The notes beneath the pieces are model-generated. The model made no database searches. It had not been told where the DNA came from and saw only the letters and a program-made list of their open reading frames with translations. Positions 17,806-24,687 of a stretch of DNA of 64,000 nucleotides are shown here, piece by piece. The number at the start of each line of letters is the position of its first letter. The first letter of the stretch is position 1. The stretch comes from Nonomuraea spiralis. Its GTDB lineage: Bacteria; Actinomycetota; Actinomycetes; Streptosporangiales; Streptosporangiaceae. A program made the translations under genes and the position numbers. Location: the NCBI RefSeq assembly GCF_014648435.1, contig NZ_BMRC01000026.1:62001-126000 (forward strand), read 5' to 3'.

Positions 17806-18399
17806 ATGCGCAAGTCCGCCGCCGAAGCACTCGGCACCCGTACGGCGATCCTGGAGCGCTCGGTCGCCATCGCCTCCGCCGAAGGGCTCGAAGGGCTGAC
17901 CATCGGCCGGCTGGCCTTCGAGCTGGAGATGAGCAAGTCCGGCGTGATCGGGCACTTCGGGACGAAGGAGGCGTTGCAGCTCGCCGTACTCGGGCGGGCG
18001 GGGGAGATCTTCCGCGCCGAGGTCTGGGCGCCCGCGATCCCCGCCGAGCCGGGCCTGCCCAGGCTGCGCGTGCTCTGCGAGGCGTGGATCTCCTACCTCG
18101 AACGCGAGGTCTTCCCGGGCGGCTGCTTCTTCGTGGCCGCCTCCCACGAGTTCGACGGGCGCGCGGGAGCCGTCCGGGACGCGGTCGTGTCGCTGTTCGA
18201 CGCCTGGCGCGGGCGGCTGCGCAAGGAGGCGGGCCGCGCGGCGGACGCGGGCGACCTGCCGCCCGGCACCGACCCCGACCAGCTCGTGTTCGAGCTACTC
18301 GGGCTGCTCATGGCGACGAACCACGCCATCCAGCTCCATCGCGACCCGATGGCCCCGGAACGGGCGCGGCGGGCCGTACGGGCCCGGCTGGGCGGCTGA
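17806..18399 (+). CDS. TetR/AcrR family regulator
   Basis: TetR-type regulator of 197 residues. The HTH is at about 15-60 (ILERSVAIASAEGLEGLTIGRLAFELEMSKSGVIGHFGTKEAL). The C-terminal part contains PGGCFFVAASHEFDGRAGAVRD, seen in a large actinobacterial subgroup. It is divergent from the KAS III gene and very likely represses that gene and itself through the intervening palindrome. The ligand could be a product of the KAS III pathway, which is inference. Confidence 0.93.
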   Translation: MRKSAAEALGTRTAILERSVAIASAEGLEGLTIGRLAFELEMSKSGVIGHFGTKEALQLAVLGRAGEIFRAEVWAPAIPAEPGLPRLRVLCEAWISYLEREVFPGGCFFVAASHEFDGRAGAVRDAVVSLFDAWRGRLRKEAGRAADAGDLPPGTDPDQLVFELLGLLMATNHAIQLHRDPMAPERARRAVRARLGG

Positions 18400-18410
18400 G
18401 CGCGCGCGGG

Positions 18411-18623
18411 CTAGCTCGCCGCGAGGCGGTCGAACAGGTCGAGCGCCGCCTGCCGCACCTCCGCCGGGGACAACCCGTCAAGGGCCTGGCGCGCGTCGGC
18501 GATGTCACGCGTCGTGGCCAGCGTGATCGCCACGGACGAGGCCGCGGCACGGTCGATCGATCCCGTCGGGGCGGCGTCGGCCAGCTGCTGGGCGCTCGCG
18601 GCTAGGTCGAGGTTGTCTCTCAA
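18411..18623 (-). CDS. Small hypothetical protein
   Basis: Short acidic helical protein, about 70 residues from a TTG start at 18623 that follows a CGAGGAG ribosome site by six bases. An upstream ATG at 18656 would give 81 residues. Recognisable segments are ASAQQLADAAPTGSIDRAAAS and GLSPAEVRQAALDLFDRLAAS. It has no signal peptide, Cys or membrane span. I do not recognise it. It is convergent with the TetR gene (11 bases) and lies downstream of the DUF3140 gene on the same strand. Confidence 0.5.
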   Translation of the reverse strand: MRDNLDLAASAQQLADAAPTGSIDRAAASSVAITLATTRDIADARQALDGLSPAEVRQAALDLFDRLAAS

Positions 18624-18705
18624 CGGATCTCCTCGGATGATGTCTGCTCCGTCCATTCCATCACTTTGCGTCGTCCCACATCCATCATTCGTTGAATTCG
18701 GGACG

Positions 18706-19023
18706 TTACGCCCGTAGCGGGTCGTGTCCGACGGACATCAGCTCGCGCCGCGAGTCGTCGTCCGTACGGTCGCCCATGGTCTCGACCAGTTCGATCACCT
18801 GGCGCATCACGTCCAGGTCGGTCTTGGTCAGGTCGCCTTTCCGCTTGCTCAGGACGTGCAGCACGCCCCGGCCCAGCTCGTCGATGCCCATGTCGGGGTC
18901 GGGCGGGAAGCCCTCCTCGTCCGAGGCCTCGGCCAGCAGGTAGCCGCGCAGCTCCTCGGAGTTCATGTTGACCGCGCGATGGAACTCGTTCCAGAGCGCG
19001 TTCGTGTCGAAACCCTCAGTCAT
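18706..19023 (-). CDS. DUF3140 domain-containing protein
   Basis: A 105-residue protein matching the DUF3140 pattern: LWNEFHRAVNMNSEELRGYLL near the start, GRGVLHVLSKRKGDLTKTDLDVMRQV in the middle, and a Lys/Asp-rich end. The family is widespread in actinobacteria and of unknown function, perhaps nucleic-acid or DNA-damage related because of its small basic helical core. It lies 29 bases downstream of the response regulator gene at 19053, so it may be cotranscribed with that two-component operon. Confidence 0.85.
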   Translation of the reverse strand: MTEGFDTNALWNEFHRAVNMNSEELRGYLLAEASDEEGFPPDPDMGIDELGRGVLHVLSKRKGDLTKTDLDVMRQVIELVETMGDRTDDDSRRELMSVGHDPLRA

Positions 19024-19052
19024 ATGGGCCGCTTACCCGCCCGGACCTCGCG

Positions 19053-19709
19053 TTACGCCCCGGGAACGGTCAGCCCCGACTCGTACGCCGCGATCACCGC
19101 CTGCACCCGGTCCCGCAGGCCCATTTTGCTCAGCACATTGCTGACGTGCGTCTTCACGGTGTGCTCGCTGACCACCATGGCCTCGGCGATCTCCGCGTTG
19201 GACAGCCCGCGCGCGATCAGCTGCAGCGTCTCGCGTTCGCGGGCGGTCAGCGACTCCAGCGTCCGGGCCGGGGCGCCCGCCGCCACGGGCCTGGAGGTGA
19301 ACTCGGCGATCAGCCTCCTGGTCACGGTCGGAGCCAGCAGCGACTCGCCCGCGGCCACCACGCGCACCGCGCTCACCAGGTCGTCCCGTCGCACGTCCTT
19401 CAGCAGGAACCCGCTCGCGCCCGCCCGCAGCGCGTCGAACACGTAGTCGTCCAGGTCGAACGTGGTCAGCATCAGCACCCGGCAGCCGGTCTCGGCGCAC
19501 ACGATCCTGGCCGCCTCGATGCCGTCCATCCTGGGCATGCGGATGTCGAGCAGCAGCACGTCGGGCTCATGGGCCCGTACGGCGGCGACGGCCTCGACCC
19601 CGTCGCTCGCCTCGGCCACCACGGAGATGTCGGGCTGGGCGTCGAGGATCATCGCGAACCCGCCCCTGACCAGCTCCTGGTCGTCGGCCACCACGACGCG
19701 CACGCTCAT
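19053..19709 (-). CDS. NarL/FixJ-family response regulator
   Basis: Response regulator of 218 residues starting MSVRVVVADDQELVRGGF. Phospho-Asp is in VLLLDIRMPRMDG and the LuxR HTH is LTARERETLQLIARGLSNAEIAEAMVVSEHTVKTHVSN. The start at 19709 is set by the 4-base overlap with the kinase stop. Third gene of an operon: membrane protein, kinase, regulator. This layout resembles systems controlling cell-envelope or transport genes; targets are unknown. Confidence 0.95.
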   Translation of the reverse strand: MSVRVVVADDQELVRGGFAMILDAQPDISVVAEASDGVEAVAAVRAHEPDVLLLDIRMPRMDGIEAARIVCAETGCRVLMLTTFDLDDYVFDALRAGASGFLLKDVRRDDLVSAVRVVAAGESLLAPTVTRRLIAEFTSRPVAAGAPARTLESLTARERETLQLIARGLSNAEIAEAMVVSEHTVKTHVSNVLSKMGLRDRVQAVIAAYESGLTVPGA

Positions 19710-20899
19710 CGGCCGGCCCCCAGCGGCAGCCGCGCCGACACCGCGAAGCCGGGGCCGTCCGTGCGCGGGCCGGCGGTCGCGCTGCCGCCGCACGCGGCGG
19801 CGCGCTCGCGCACGCCGATCAGCCCGTTGCCGCCCGAGGGCAGCGCCCGGCCGCCGCCGCGGCCGTTGTCCGTGACGTCGATCATCAGGTGGTCGTCCTC
19901 CCAGGTGAGCCGGATCTCGGCGTGGTCGGCGCCGGAGTGCTTGACGATGTTGGTGAGTGCTTCCTGCGTGATGCGGTAGGCGGCCACCGCGCTGTCGGGG
20001 CCGATCGGGCGCGGCTCGCCCGACTCGGCGAACCGCACGTCGAGGCCCGTTCCGGCCACCTGACCGGCCAGCGCGGGCAGGTCCGCGAGGGTCGGCTGCG
20101 GCGCCCGCGGCGCCTCCGGCTCATCCTCCTTCAGTACGCCGAGCATGCGGCGGAGCTGCACCATCGCGTCGCGTCCCGCGGCGGCGATGGCGTCGAAGGC
20201 GGCCTCGGCCCTGGCCGGGTTGCTGCGTACGACGACGGGCCCCGCCTCGGCCTGGACCACCATGAGACTCACCGCGTGGGCCAGGATGTCGTGCATGTCC
20301 CGGGCGATCCTGGCCCGCTCGCGTTCGGCCGCGCGCTCGGCTTCCAACTGACGCTCCTTCTCCAGCCGGGCCGCCCGCTCGGCCAGTTCGGCGGCGTGGG
20401 CGCGGGACGTGGCCGCGGCCCTGCCGATGGCGTACGCGGCGGTGAACAGGGCGACCCCGCGCATCGCGGTCTCCCACGACCCTACGGAGGCCAGGCCGCC
20501 GACGAGGGTCGCGACGAGCATGATGATCCGGGGCAGGCGGGGGCTGCAGGCCGCGACCGTGTAGAACGCGACGAGGGCGCCGTACCAGATGGGCTGGCGG
20601 GCGACGTTGTCGGACAGGTCGTAGAGCGCGCCCACGAGCAGGCTGATGATCAGCACCGTCACCGGCCACCTGCGCCGCCAGACGATGGGGACCGAGGCGC
20701 CGATCGCGACGACGTACCCCCACCAGTCCCACCTGCCGCCGTACGAGTCGAGGCTCGACACCAGCGGCCAGACCTGGACGATGGCGACCAACAGGGCGAG
20801 CGCCCCGTCCACCCAGAGGTGGGGGAGCGCTCGGAGCCTGCGACGAAGTAGGTCGATAAGCGTCAGATCGGACACAGGGTCCCATTGTTCCTCACGCAT
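19706..20899 (-). CDS. Sensor histidine kinase, HisKA_3 type
   Basis: Membrane kinase of 397 residues. Five or six transmembrane segments occupy about residues 25-165, followed by the dimerisation helix and HisKA_3 phosphoacceptor RIARDMHDILAHAVSLMVVQ. The HATPase has EALTNIVKHSG and NGLIGVRERAAACGG. The ATG at 20899 overlaps the stop of the upstream membrane protein gene by 8 bases (ATGCGTGA), which argues for coupled translation from this start rather than from 20920. Confidence 0.93.
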   Translation of the reverse strand: MREEQWDPVSDLTLIDLLRRRLRALPHLWVDGALALLVAIVQVWPLVSSLDSYGGRWDWWGYVVAIGASVPIVWRRRWPVTVLIISLLVGALYDLSDNVARQPIWYGALVAFYTVAACSPRLPRIIMLVATLVGGLASVGSWETAMRGVALFTAAYAIGRAAATSRAHAAELAERAARLEKERQLEAERAAERERARIARDMHDILAHAVSLMVVQAEAGPVVVRSNPARAEAAFDAIAAAGRDAMVQLRRMLGVLKEDEPEAPRAPQPTLADLPALAGQVAGTGLDVRFAESGEPRPIGPDSAVAAYRITQEALTNIVKHSGADHAEIRLTWEDDHLMIDVTDNGRGGGRALPSGGNGLIGVRERAAACGGSATAGPRTDGPGFAVSARLPLGAGR

Positions 20900-21479
20900 G
20901 GACGAGCGTGTGCCGGGCACCGGACTGGGCCTGGCGGCGGGCCAGCGGCCAGAACGCCACCAGCATGATGACGGCGCCGACCGGGATCAGGTCCAGGCTG
21001 ACGAGGGGGACGACGACGTTGAGCAGGACGAGGACCGGCATCCAGGGCTTGACCTGCCGGCGGACGGCGAGGTGGATCACCAGGGAGAGCTGGGCCAGGT
21101 AGAACAGGGCCGGGCCGACGGAGTAGACGACCGGCGACACTCCCGGGACCGCTTGGATCTGCTCCCACAACACTGACATCGCGTCGTGGTCGGCGGACAT
21201 GAACCCTACGACGATGTCGATCGCGAACTGGGCGAACGCGCACACGATGCCGACCAGTCCGATCACGAGACTGGTGGTGGCGATGCGGTTGCGGTCGAGC
21301 ATCCGCCACATATCCCGAAATATCACGACGAACAAGATGAGAGCGGCTGAAAAGGCAAGGTGGCCGGTTGTCCAGGCCAGTCCGGGCCCGCGGGTTCCGT
21401 CGAAGCCGTCGGCGATCCGGATGAGGCCGTACGCCAGGACGAGCAGCGGGGCGGCGATGAAAGCGCTGCGGGTGTTCAT
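20892..21479 (-). CDS. Polytopic membrane protein of a two-component operon
   Basis: Integral membrane protein of 195 residues with about five or six hydrophobic helices, including AFIAAPLLVLAYGLIRIADG, LAFSAALILFVVIF, LVIGLVGIVCAFAQFAIDIVVGF and AVIMLVAFWPLARR. No family is recognised with confidence. It is the first gene of an operon with a sensor kinase and response regulator, overlapping the kinase gene by 8 bases. It may be an accessory sensor or a protein monitored by the kinase. Confidence 0.75.
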   Translation of the reverse strand: MNTRSAFIAAPLLVLAYGLIRIADGFDGTRGPGLAWTTGHLAFSAALILFVVIFRDMWRMLDRNRIATTSLVIGLVGIVCAFAQFAIDIVVGFMSADHDAMSVLWEQIQAVPGVSPVVYSVGPALFYLAQLSLVIHLAVRRQVKPWMPVLVLLNVVVPLVSLDLIPVGAVIMLVAFWPLARRQAQSGARHTLVHA

Positions 21480-21615
21480 CGGGGGTTCTCCTCAGTGGGT
21501 GGGGCGATGCACTTATCCTGCGGTTTTCCGCTCCGGATGTGATCGCCGTGCCGAGCGATCCTCCGCCTCGCTCTCAAGAGGGATGCCGCTCACTCCCTGG
21601 GGCGGCCCCGGCCGG

Positions 21616-21628
21616 TAATCCTTGACAA
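21616..21628 (+). promoter_or_regulatory. Promoter motif TAATCCTTGACAA (copy 1)
   Basis: The 13-base string TAATCCTTGACAA contains a perfect -35 hexamer TTGACA and lies 63 bases upstream of the SRPBCC start. An identical 13-mer occurs on the opposite strand upstream of the hydrolase/YdeI operon at 23752-23764. Here ACAA-N6-TTGT forms a small dyad around it. No good -10 hexamer is obvious. Confidence 0.5.
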
Positions 21629-21690
21629 TTGAACTTGTCGGTGAAACCCTCAGCCGCACTACAGCCCGAGGCCGTGACAGGGAGACAGGC

Positions 21691-22437
21691 ATGCCGCACG
21701 AGTTCGAGATCCGCCACGAGATCCCGCTGGACGCCGCTCCGGACGTGGTCTGGCGGGCCATCGCGGAGGGGCCGGGCATCGACTCGTGGTTCATGGGCCG
21801 TACCGAACTCGAACCGCGCGTGGGCGGCGCGGGCACGCAGACCTTCGGCACCGACGAGGCCACCGAGTCGGTGGTGACCGCCTGGGAGCCCGGCAGACGC
21901 CTGGCCCACCGAGGCGTGGAGAACCCCGACGGCACCTTCATGGCCTTCGAGTACCTCCTGGAAGGCCGCGGCTCGGCCGGCACGGTGCTCCGCTTCGTCC
22001 ACAGCGGCTTCCTCGGCGACGACTGGGAGTCCGAGTACGACGACCTCCAGCGCGGCGACCTCCAGTACCTGTACAAGCTGGCCGTCTACCTCAAGCACTT
22101 CCCCGGCAGGATCTCCGCCCACAACCTGTTCCTGGTCGCCCCGAACGCGACGGAGGAACGTTTCTGGGCCGCGCTCGGCGGCGCGCTCGGCCTCGCCGGA
22201 CGGCCGGTGGCGGGGGAGAAGGTGACGGTCGCGATCGCGGGGCGCGAGCCGGAGCCCGGGGTCGTGGAGTGGGTGACGGACCCCGGCACGTTCGTGGCCG
22301 TCCGCACGGACGACGGCCTCTACATGTTCATCCAGGCCCGCGGCGCGGCGGTGGTGGAACATCACGCGTACACGCCGGTGGACGGCGCCGCCCTGGAGGC
22401 GGCCTGGAGCGACTGGCTCGCCCTCGCCTTCGCCTGA
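21691..22437 (+). CDS. SRPBCC (START/AHSA1-like) domain protein
   Basis: Helix-grip protein of 248 residues. The first domain (about 1-150) begins FEIRHEIPLDAAPDVVWRAIAEGPGIDSWF, the signature of AHSA1/START-like SRPBCC proteins. LRFVHSGFLGDDWESEYD supports this. A second half (about 150-248) may be another, degenerate, copy. The ATG at 21691 follows AGGGAGA. It probably binds a small hydrophobic ligand. Relatives often sit beside an ArsR repressor, but none is present here. Confidence 0.87.
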   Translation: MPHEFEIRHEIPLDAAPDVVWRAIAEGPGIDSWFMGRTELEPRVGGAGTQTFGTDEATESVVTAWEPGRRLAHRGVENPDGTFMAFEYLLEGRGSAGTVLRFVHSGFLGDDWESEYDDLQRGDLQYLYKLAVYLKHFPGRISAHNLFLVAPNATEERFWAALGGALGLAGRPVAGEKVTVAIAGREPEPGVVEWVTDPGTFVAVRTDDGLYMFIQARGAAVVEHHAYTPVDGAALEAAWSDWLALAFA

Positions 22438-22463
22438 CCCCGCCGCCTTCCCGGCCGTGCCGT

Positions 22464-22910
22464 TCAGGCGATGCCGGCGGCGAGCTTGGCGACGGCGTCC
22501 TCGACGCGCCGCCGCCTGGTCTCCGGCTTCTTCGCGCCCTCGACCAGCAGCACGTACCGCCGCTTGCGTGAGTACGACAGCCCGTCGAAGAACGTCCGGG
22601 CGGCCGGGACCAGGTCGAGCGCCTCGGCCAGGTCGGTGGGCACCGTGACCTCCCGGGGCGCGGTGTCCGGCTCGACCTCGACCGCCACCGTGTCTCCGGC
22701 CGCCACCCCCGCCTCCTCTCGGTTGGCCGCGCTGAGCGGGATCATGAACCGCCCGTCCATGGGCGCGATGGTGCTGCGGTAGGTGAAGCCGTTCAGGGTG
22801 ACGGTCACGGCCGGCCGCCGCCCGGCGCCCAGCCCCTCGACCACCTCGGACGGGACCTCCATGCCTGTGGCGGTCTTGCCGTGCAGTTGGATCGTGCAGG
22901 TGAACCTCAT
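22464..22910 (-). CDS. DUF1905/YdeI-OmpD-associated domain protein
   Basis: A 148-residue protein. The N-terminal DUF1905 beta-barrel (MRFTCTIQLHGKTATGMEVP, VTVTLNGFTYRSTIAPMDGRFMIPL) is followed by a YdeI/OmpD-associated helical tail (FFDGLSYSRKRRYVLLVEGAKKPETRRRRVEDAVAKL). The family is linked to resistance to peptides or bacteriocins in enterobacteria, but its molecular role is unclear. Its ATG overlaps the stop of the upstream hydrolase gene in an ATGA, so the two are cotranslated. Confidence 0.9.
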   Translation of the reverse strand: MRFTCTIQLHGKTATGMEVPSEVVEGLGAGRRPAVTVTLNGFTYRSTIAPMDGRFMIPLSAANREEAGVAAGDTVAVEVEPDTAPREVTVPTDLAEALDLVPAARTFFDGLSYSRKRRYVLLVEGAKKPETRRRRVEDAVAKLAAGIA

Positions 22911-23704
22911 GCGAAGAACTCCTTCAGTACCGGCGCCAGGGCCTCGGGCTTGACGATGTGGGTCTGTCCGTCGAGCGTGCGGTAGCCGGCCCCGGGCAGG
23001 GCCTTCGCCAGCGCGCCGACGGAGTTGCGCATCCACTGCGGGCTCTTGCCGCCGTCGATGACGAGCGCCGGAACGGTCACCGCCGCCCACTCGCCCTCCG
23101 GGTACGGCTCGCCCCGCTGGTAGGGGGCGACCAGCGCGGTGTCGTACGGCAGGGTGTGGGCTACGGCCTTGAGCCTGCCCCAGGCGGGCATGAACCGCAT
23201 CATCGCCACCACGATCGCCGGCAGGTTGACGCCCTCGCGCATGAACAGCCTGACCGCCTCGGCCCGGCGGTCGCCGGCCGCCAGGGCGCCGAGCCGCCGG
23301 ACGTAGTCGTCGCCGAGCGCCGGGCGGGTGGAGTCCACCACGAACGGCGGCTCGTACAGGGCCAGCCGTTCGACGGGCAGGCCGTTCGCGACCGCGGCCA
23401 GGGCCAGGGCGGCGCCGGAGGAGGTGCCGTACAGGCGGACCCGGCCGCCGGCCTCCTCGGCGAGCGCGGCCAGGTCCTCGATCTCCCGCTCCGGCGCGTA
23501 CGGCGTGGTGTCGCCGCTCTCGCCCCGCCCTCGCCGGTCGTAGGTGTAGACCGTGAAGTCGGGGGCCAGTGCCGTGGCGAGGTCGCCGTTGATGCTGGAG
23601 CCCCGGAAGCTGAGCGCGCCGTCCACGAGGATGACCGCCGGGCCCTGGCCTGCGCGTTCGTATGCGATGGGGGTGCCGTCCGCGGATTTGATCATGTTGC
23701 TCAT
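22907..23704 (-). CDS. Alpha/beta hydrolase
   Basis: Soluble hydrolase of 265 residues. It has the strand/oxyanion region VILVDGALSFRGSS, nucleophile Ser in YGTSSGA, and a late acid and His (VIDGGKS, GQTHIV). DRRGRGESG matches the family. The ATG at 23704 is preceded by CGGAGGACACC, a strong ribosome site; the longer open frame upstream overlaps the promoter. It is first in an operon with the YdeI-like gene. The substrate is unknown. Confidence 0.9.
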   Translation of the reverse strand: MSNMIKSADGTPIAYERAGQGPAVILVDGALSFRGSSINGDLATALAPDFTVYTYDRRGRGESGDTTPYAPEREIEDLAALAEEAGGRVRLYGTSSGAALALAAVANGLPVERLALYEPPFVVDSTRPALGDDYVRRLGALAAGDRRAEAVRLFMREGVNLPAIVVAMMRFMPAWGRLKAVAHTLPYDTALVAPYQRGEPYPEGEWAAVTVPALVIDGGKSPQWMRNSVGALAKALPGAGYRTLDGQTHIVKPEALAPVLKEFFA

Positions 23705-23728
23705 GGTGTCCTCCGTTTCGTGATGCCC

Positions 23729-23764
23729 ACCGTATCTGCCGAAAAAAAAATTTGTCAAGGATTA
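23729..23764 (-). promoter_or_regulatory. Promoter of the hydrolase/YdeI operon (motif copy 2)
   Basis: Read on the minus strand: TAATCCTTGACAA (23764-23752) with -35 TTGACA at 23758-23753, an 18-base spacer holding a run of nine T, then TACGGT (23734-23729) as a plausible -10. The start codon is 25 bases further on. The 13-mer is identical to the one upstream of the SRPBCC gene. Confidence 0.6.
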
Positions 23765-24087
23765 TCTTGGGTGGGGATGTACTCATGCGTGCACCTTCGC
23801 GCTCTTACCGGGTGGAGTCGTCCCGAGCGCGGGGGACGCTGGGACGGCTCCCGTGTCGCGTGCCGCGATGAGGAGGGGACGGCACGTGCCGTGGACGAGG
23901 ACGCGCGGTCTGCCAGCCGCCCGCCCGATCCCCGGCACGTGCCGTAAACACGCCCCCGCCCCCGCGCCACCCCGGGCACCCCCGCCCGCGCCGCACCCCC
24001 CGCCCGCGCCGGACCGGCACCCCGCCCGGAGCCCGACGGGACACCGTGGATGGGCCCGACGTCACCGAGGCGGCCCGCGCTACGCGG

Positions 24088-24184
24088 AGACGTCCCTCAA
24101 CTGCCCGCGCCAGGCCGAGAAGACGTCCCTCACGTGCCCGCGCCAGGCCATGCCGGGCCGAGAAGACGTCCCTCGCGTGTCCGC
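24088..24184. repeat. 33-base direct repeat, about 2.7 copies
   Basis: AGACGTCCCTCAACTGCCCG at 24088 begins a 29-base unit repeated at 24121 with two changes and partly again at 24164. Units start with (GAGA)AGACGTCCCTC and the first two end with CGCGCCAGGCC. Spacing is 33 then 43 bases. Only two or three copies without constant-length spacers argues against CRISPR. Confidence 0.7.
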
Positions 24185-24271
24185 TGTTACGCCGCCCGCC
24201 CGGCGGTCGCCGGGCGCGTCACGCTCCGAACCGGGGCCCCCCACGCCTCAAGCCACCGGAGGAGTGACCGT

Positions 24272-24547
24272 TCAGGCCGCGTGCCAGGGGCGGGTGGGCT
24301 CGGTCTGCTTGGCGGCGTCCGAGACCCGCACCGCGAACGTCGGACGCTCGGCTCCGGGCACCGGCCCGAGGTAGGCGTGGCCGGTCAGGTGGCACCAGGC
24401 GGGCAGGTCGACGGGCGCGGCCGGGTCGGTGGCGATCAGGTGGATCACGGCGCCGGGACCGGCGCGCAGCACGTGCCCGCGCAGCTCGATGAGCAGTTGG
24501 ACGCACATCTTGTCGCCGCCGTCGATCACGAGATCAGGTTCGGGCAT
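24272..24547 (-). CDS. TusA-like sulfurtransferase-family protein
   Basis: A 91-residue protein with the two-layer TusA/SirA-like pattern: VIDGGDKMC...LLIELRGHVLRAGPGAVIHLIATDPAAPVDLPAWCHLTGHAYLG. The usual CPxP motif is reduced to Cys-Val-Gln-Leu, and a second Cys lies in PAWCHLTGH. The Cys at residue 15 aligns with the persulfide-carrying Cys of TusA. This variant is common in actinobacteria and its partner is not known. It stands alone between a non-coding region and a divergent sensor kinase. Confidence 0.8.
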   Translation of the reverse strand: MPEPDLVIDGGDKMCVQLLIELRGHVLRAGPGAVIHLIATDPAAPVDLPAWCHLTGHAYLGPVPGAERPTFAVRVSDAAKQTEPTRPWHAA

Positions 24548-24687
24548 GCGTATAGGAAACCACGCACCGCCTCGGGGGACGCCGGGCGGTCCTGGCCGCC
24601 GAACGGTAACGGCCCGGACACAACGGGCGGATTATCCCATTACAGGGACCATAATCCTGTTCAAGTGTCGGGGGAGGCGGTGATGAG

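Larger units (their letters stand above)
23705..24271. other. Non-coding stretch with palindromes and tandem repeats
   Basis: Apart from the hydrolase promoter at its left end, I see no supportable gene here. The region is C-rich. It holds two copies of GGCACGTGCCGT (23881 and 23934; GGCACGTGCC is a perfect palindrome) 53 bases apart, and a 33-base tandem repeat at 24088-24184. Open frames through it are proline/arginine-rich and look like high-GC noise. Confidence 0.6.

Noticed and set aside
24088..24184. Possible CRISPR array
   Set aside because: Fewer than three copies, unequal spacing (33 and 43 bases) and no cas genes.
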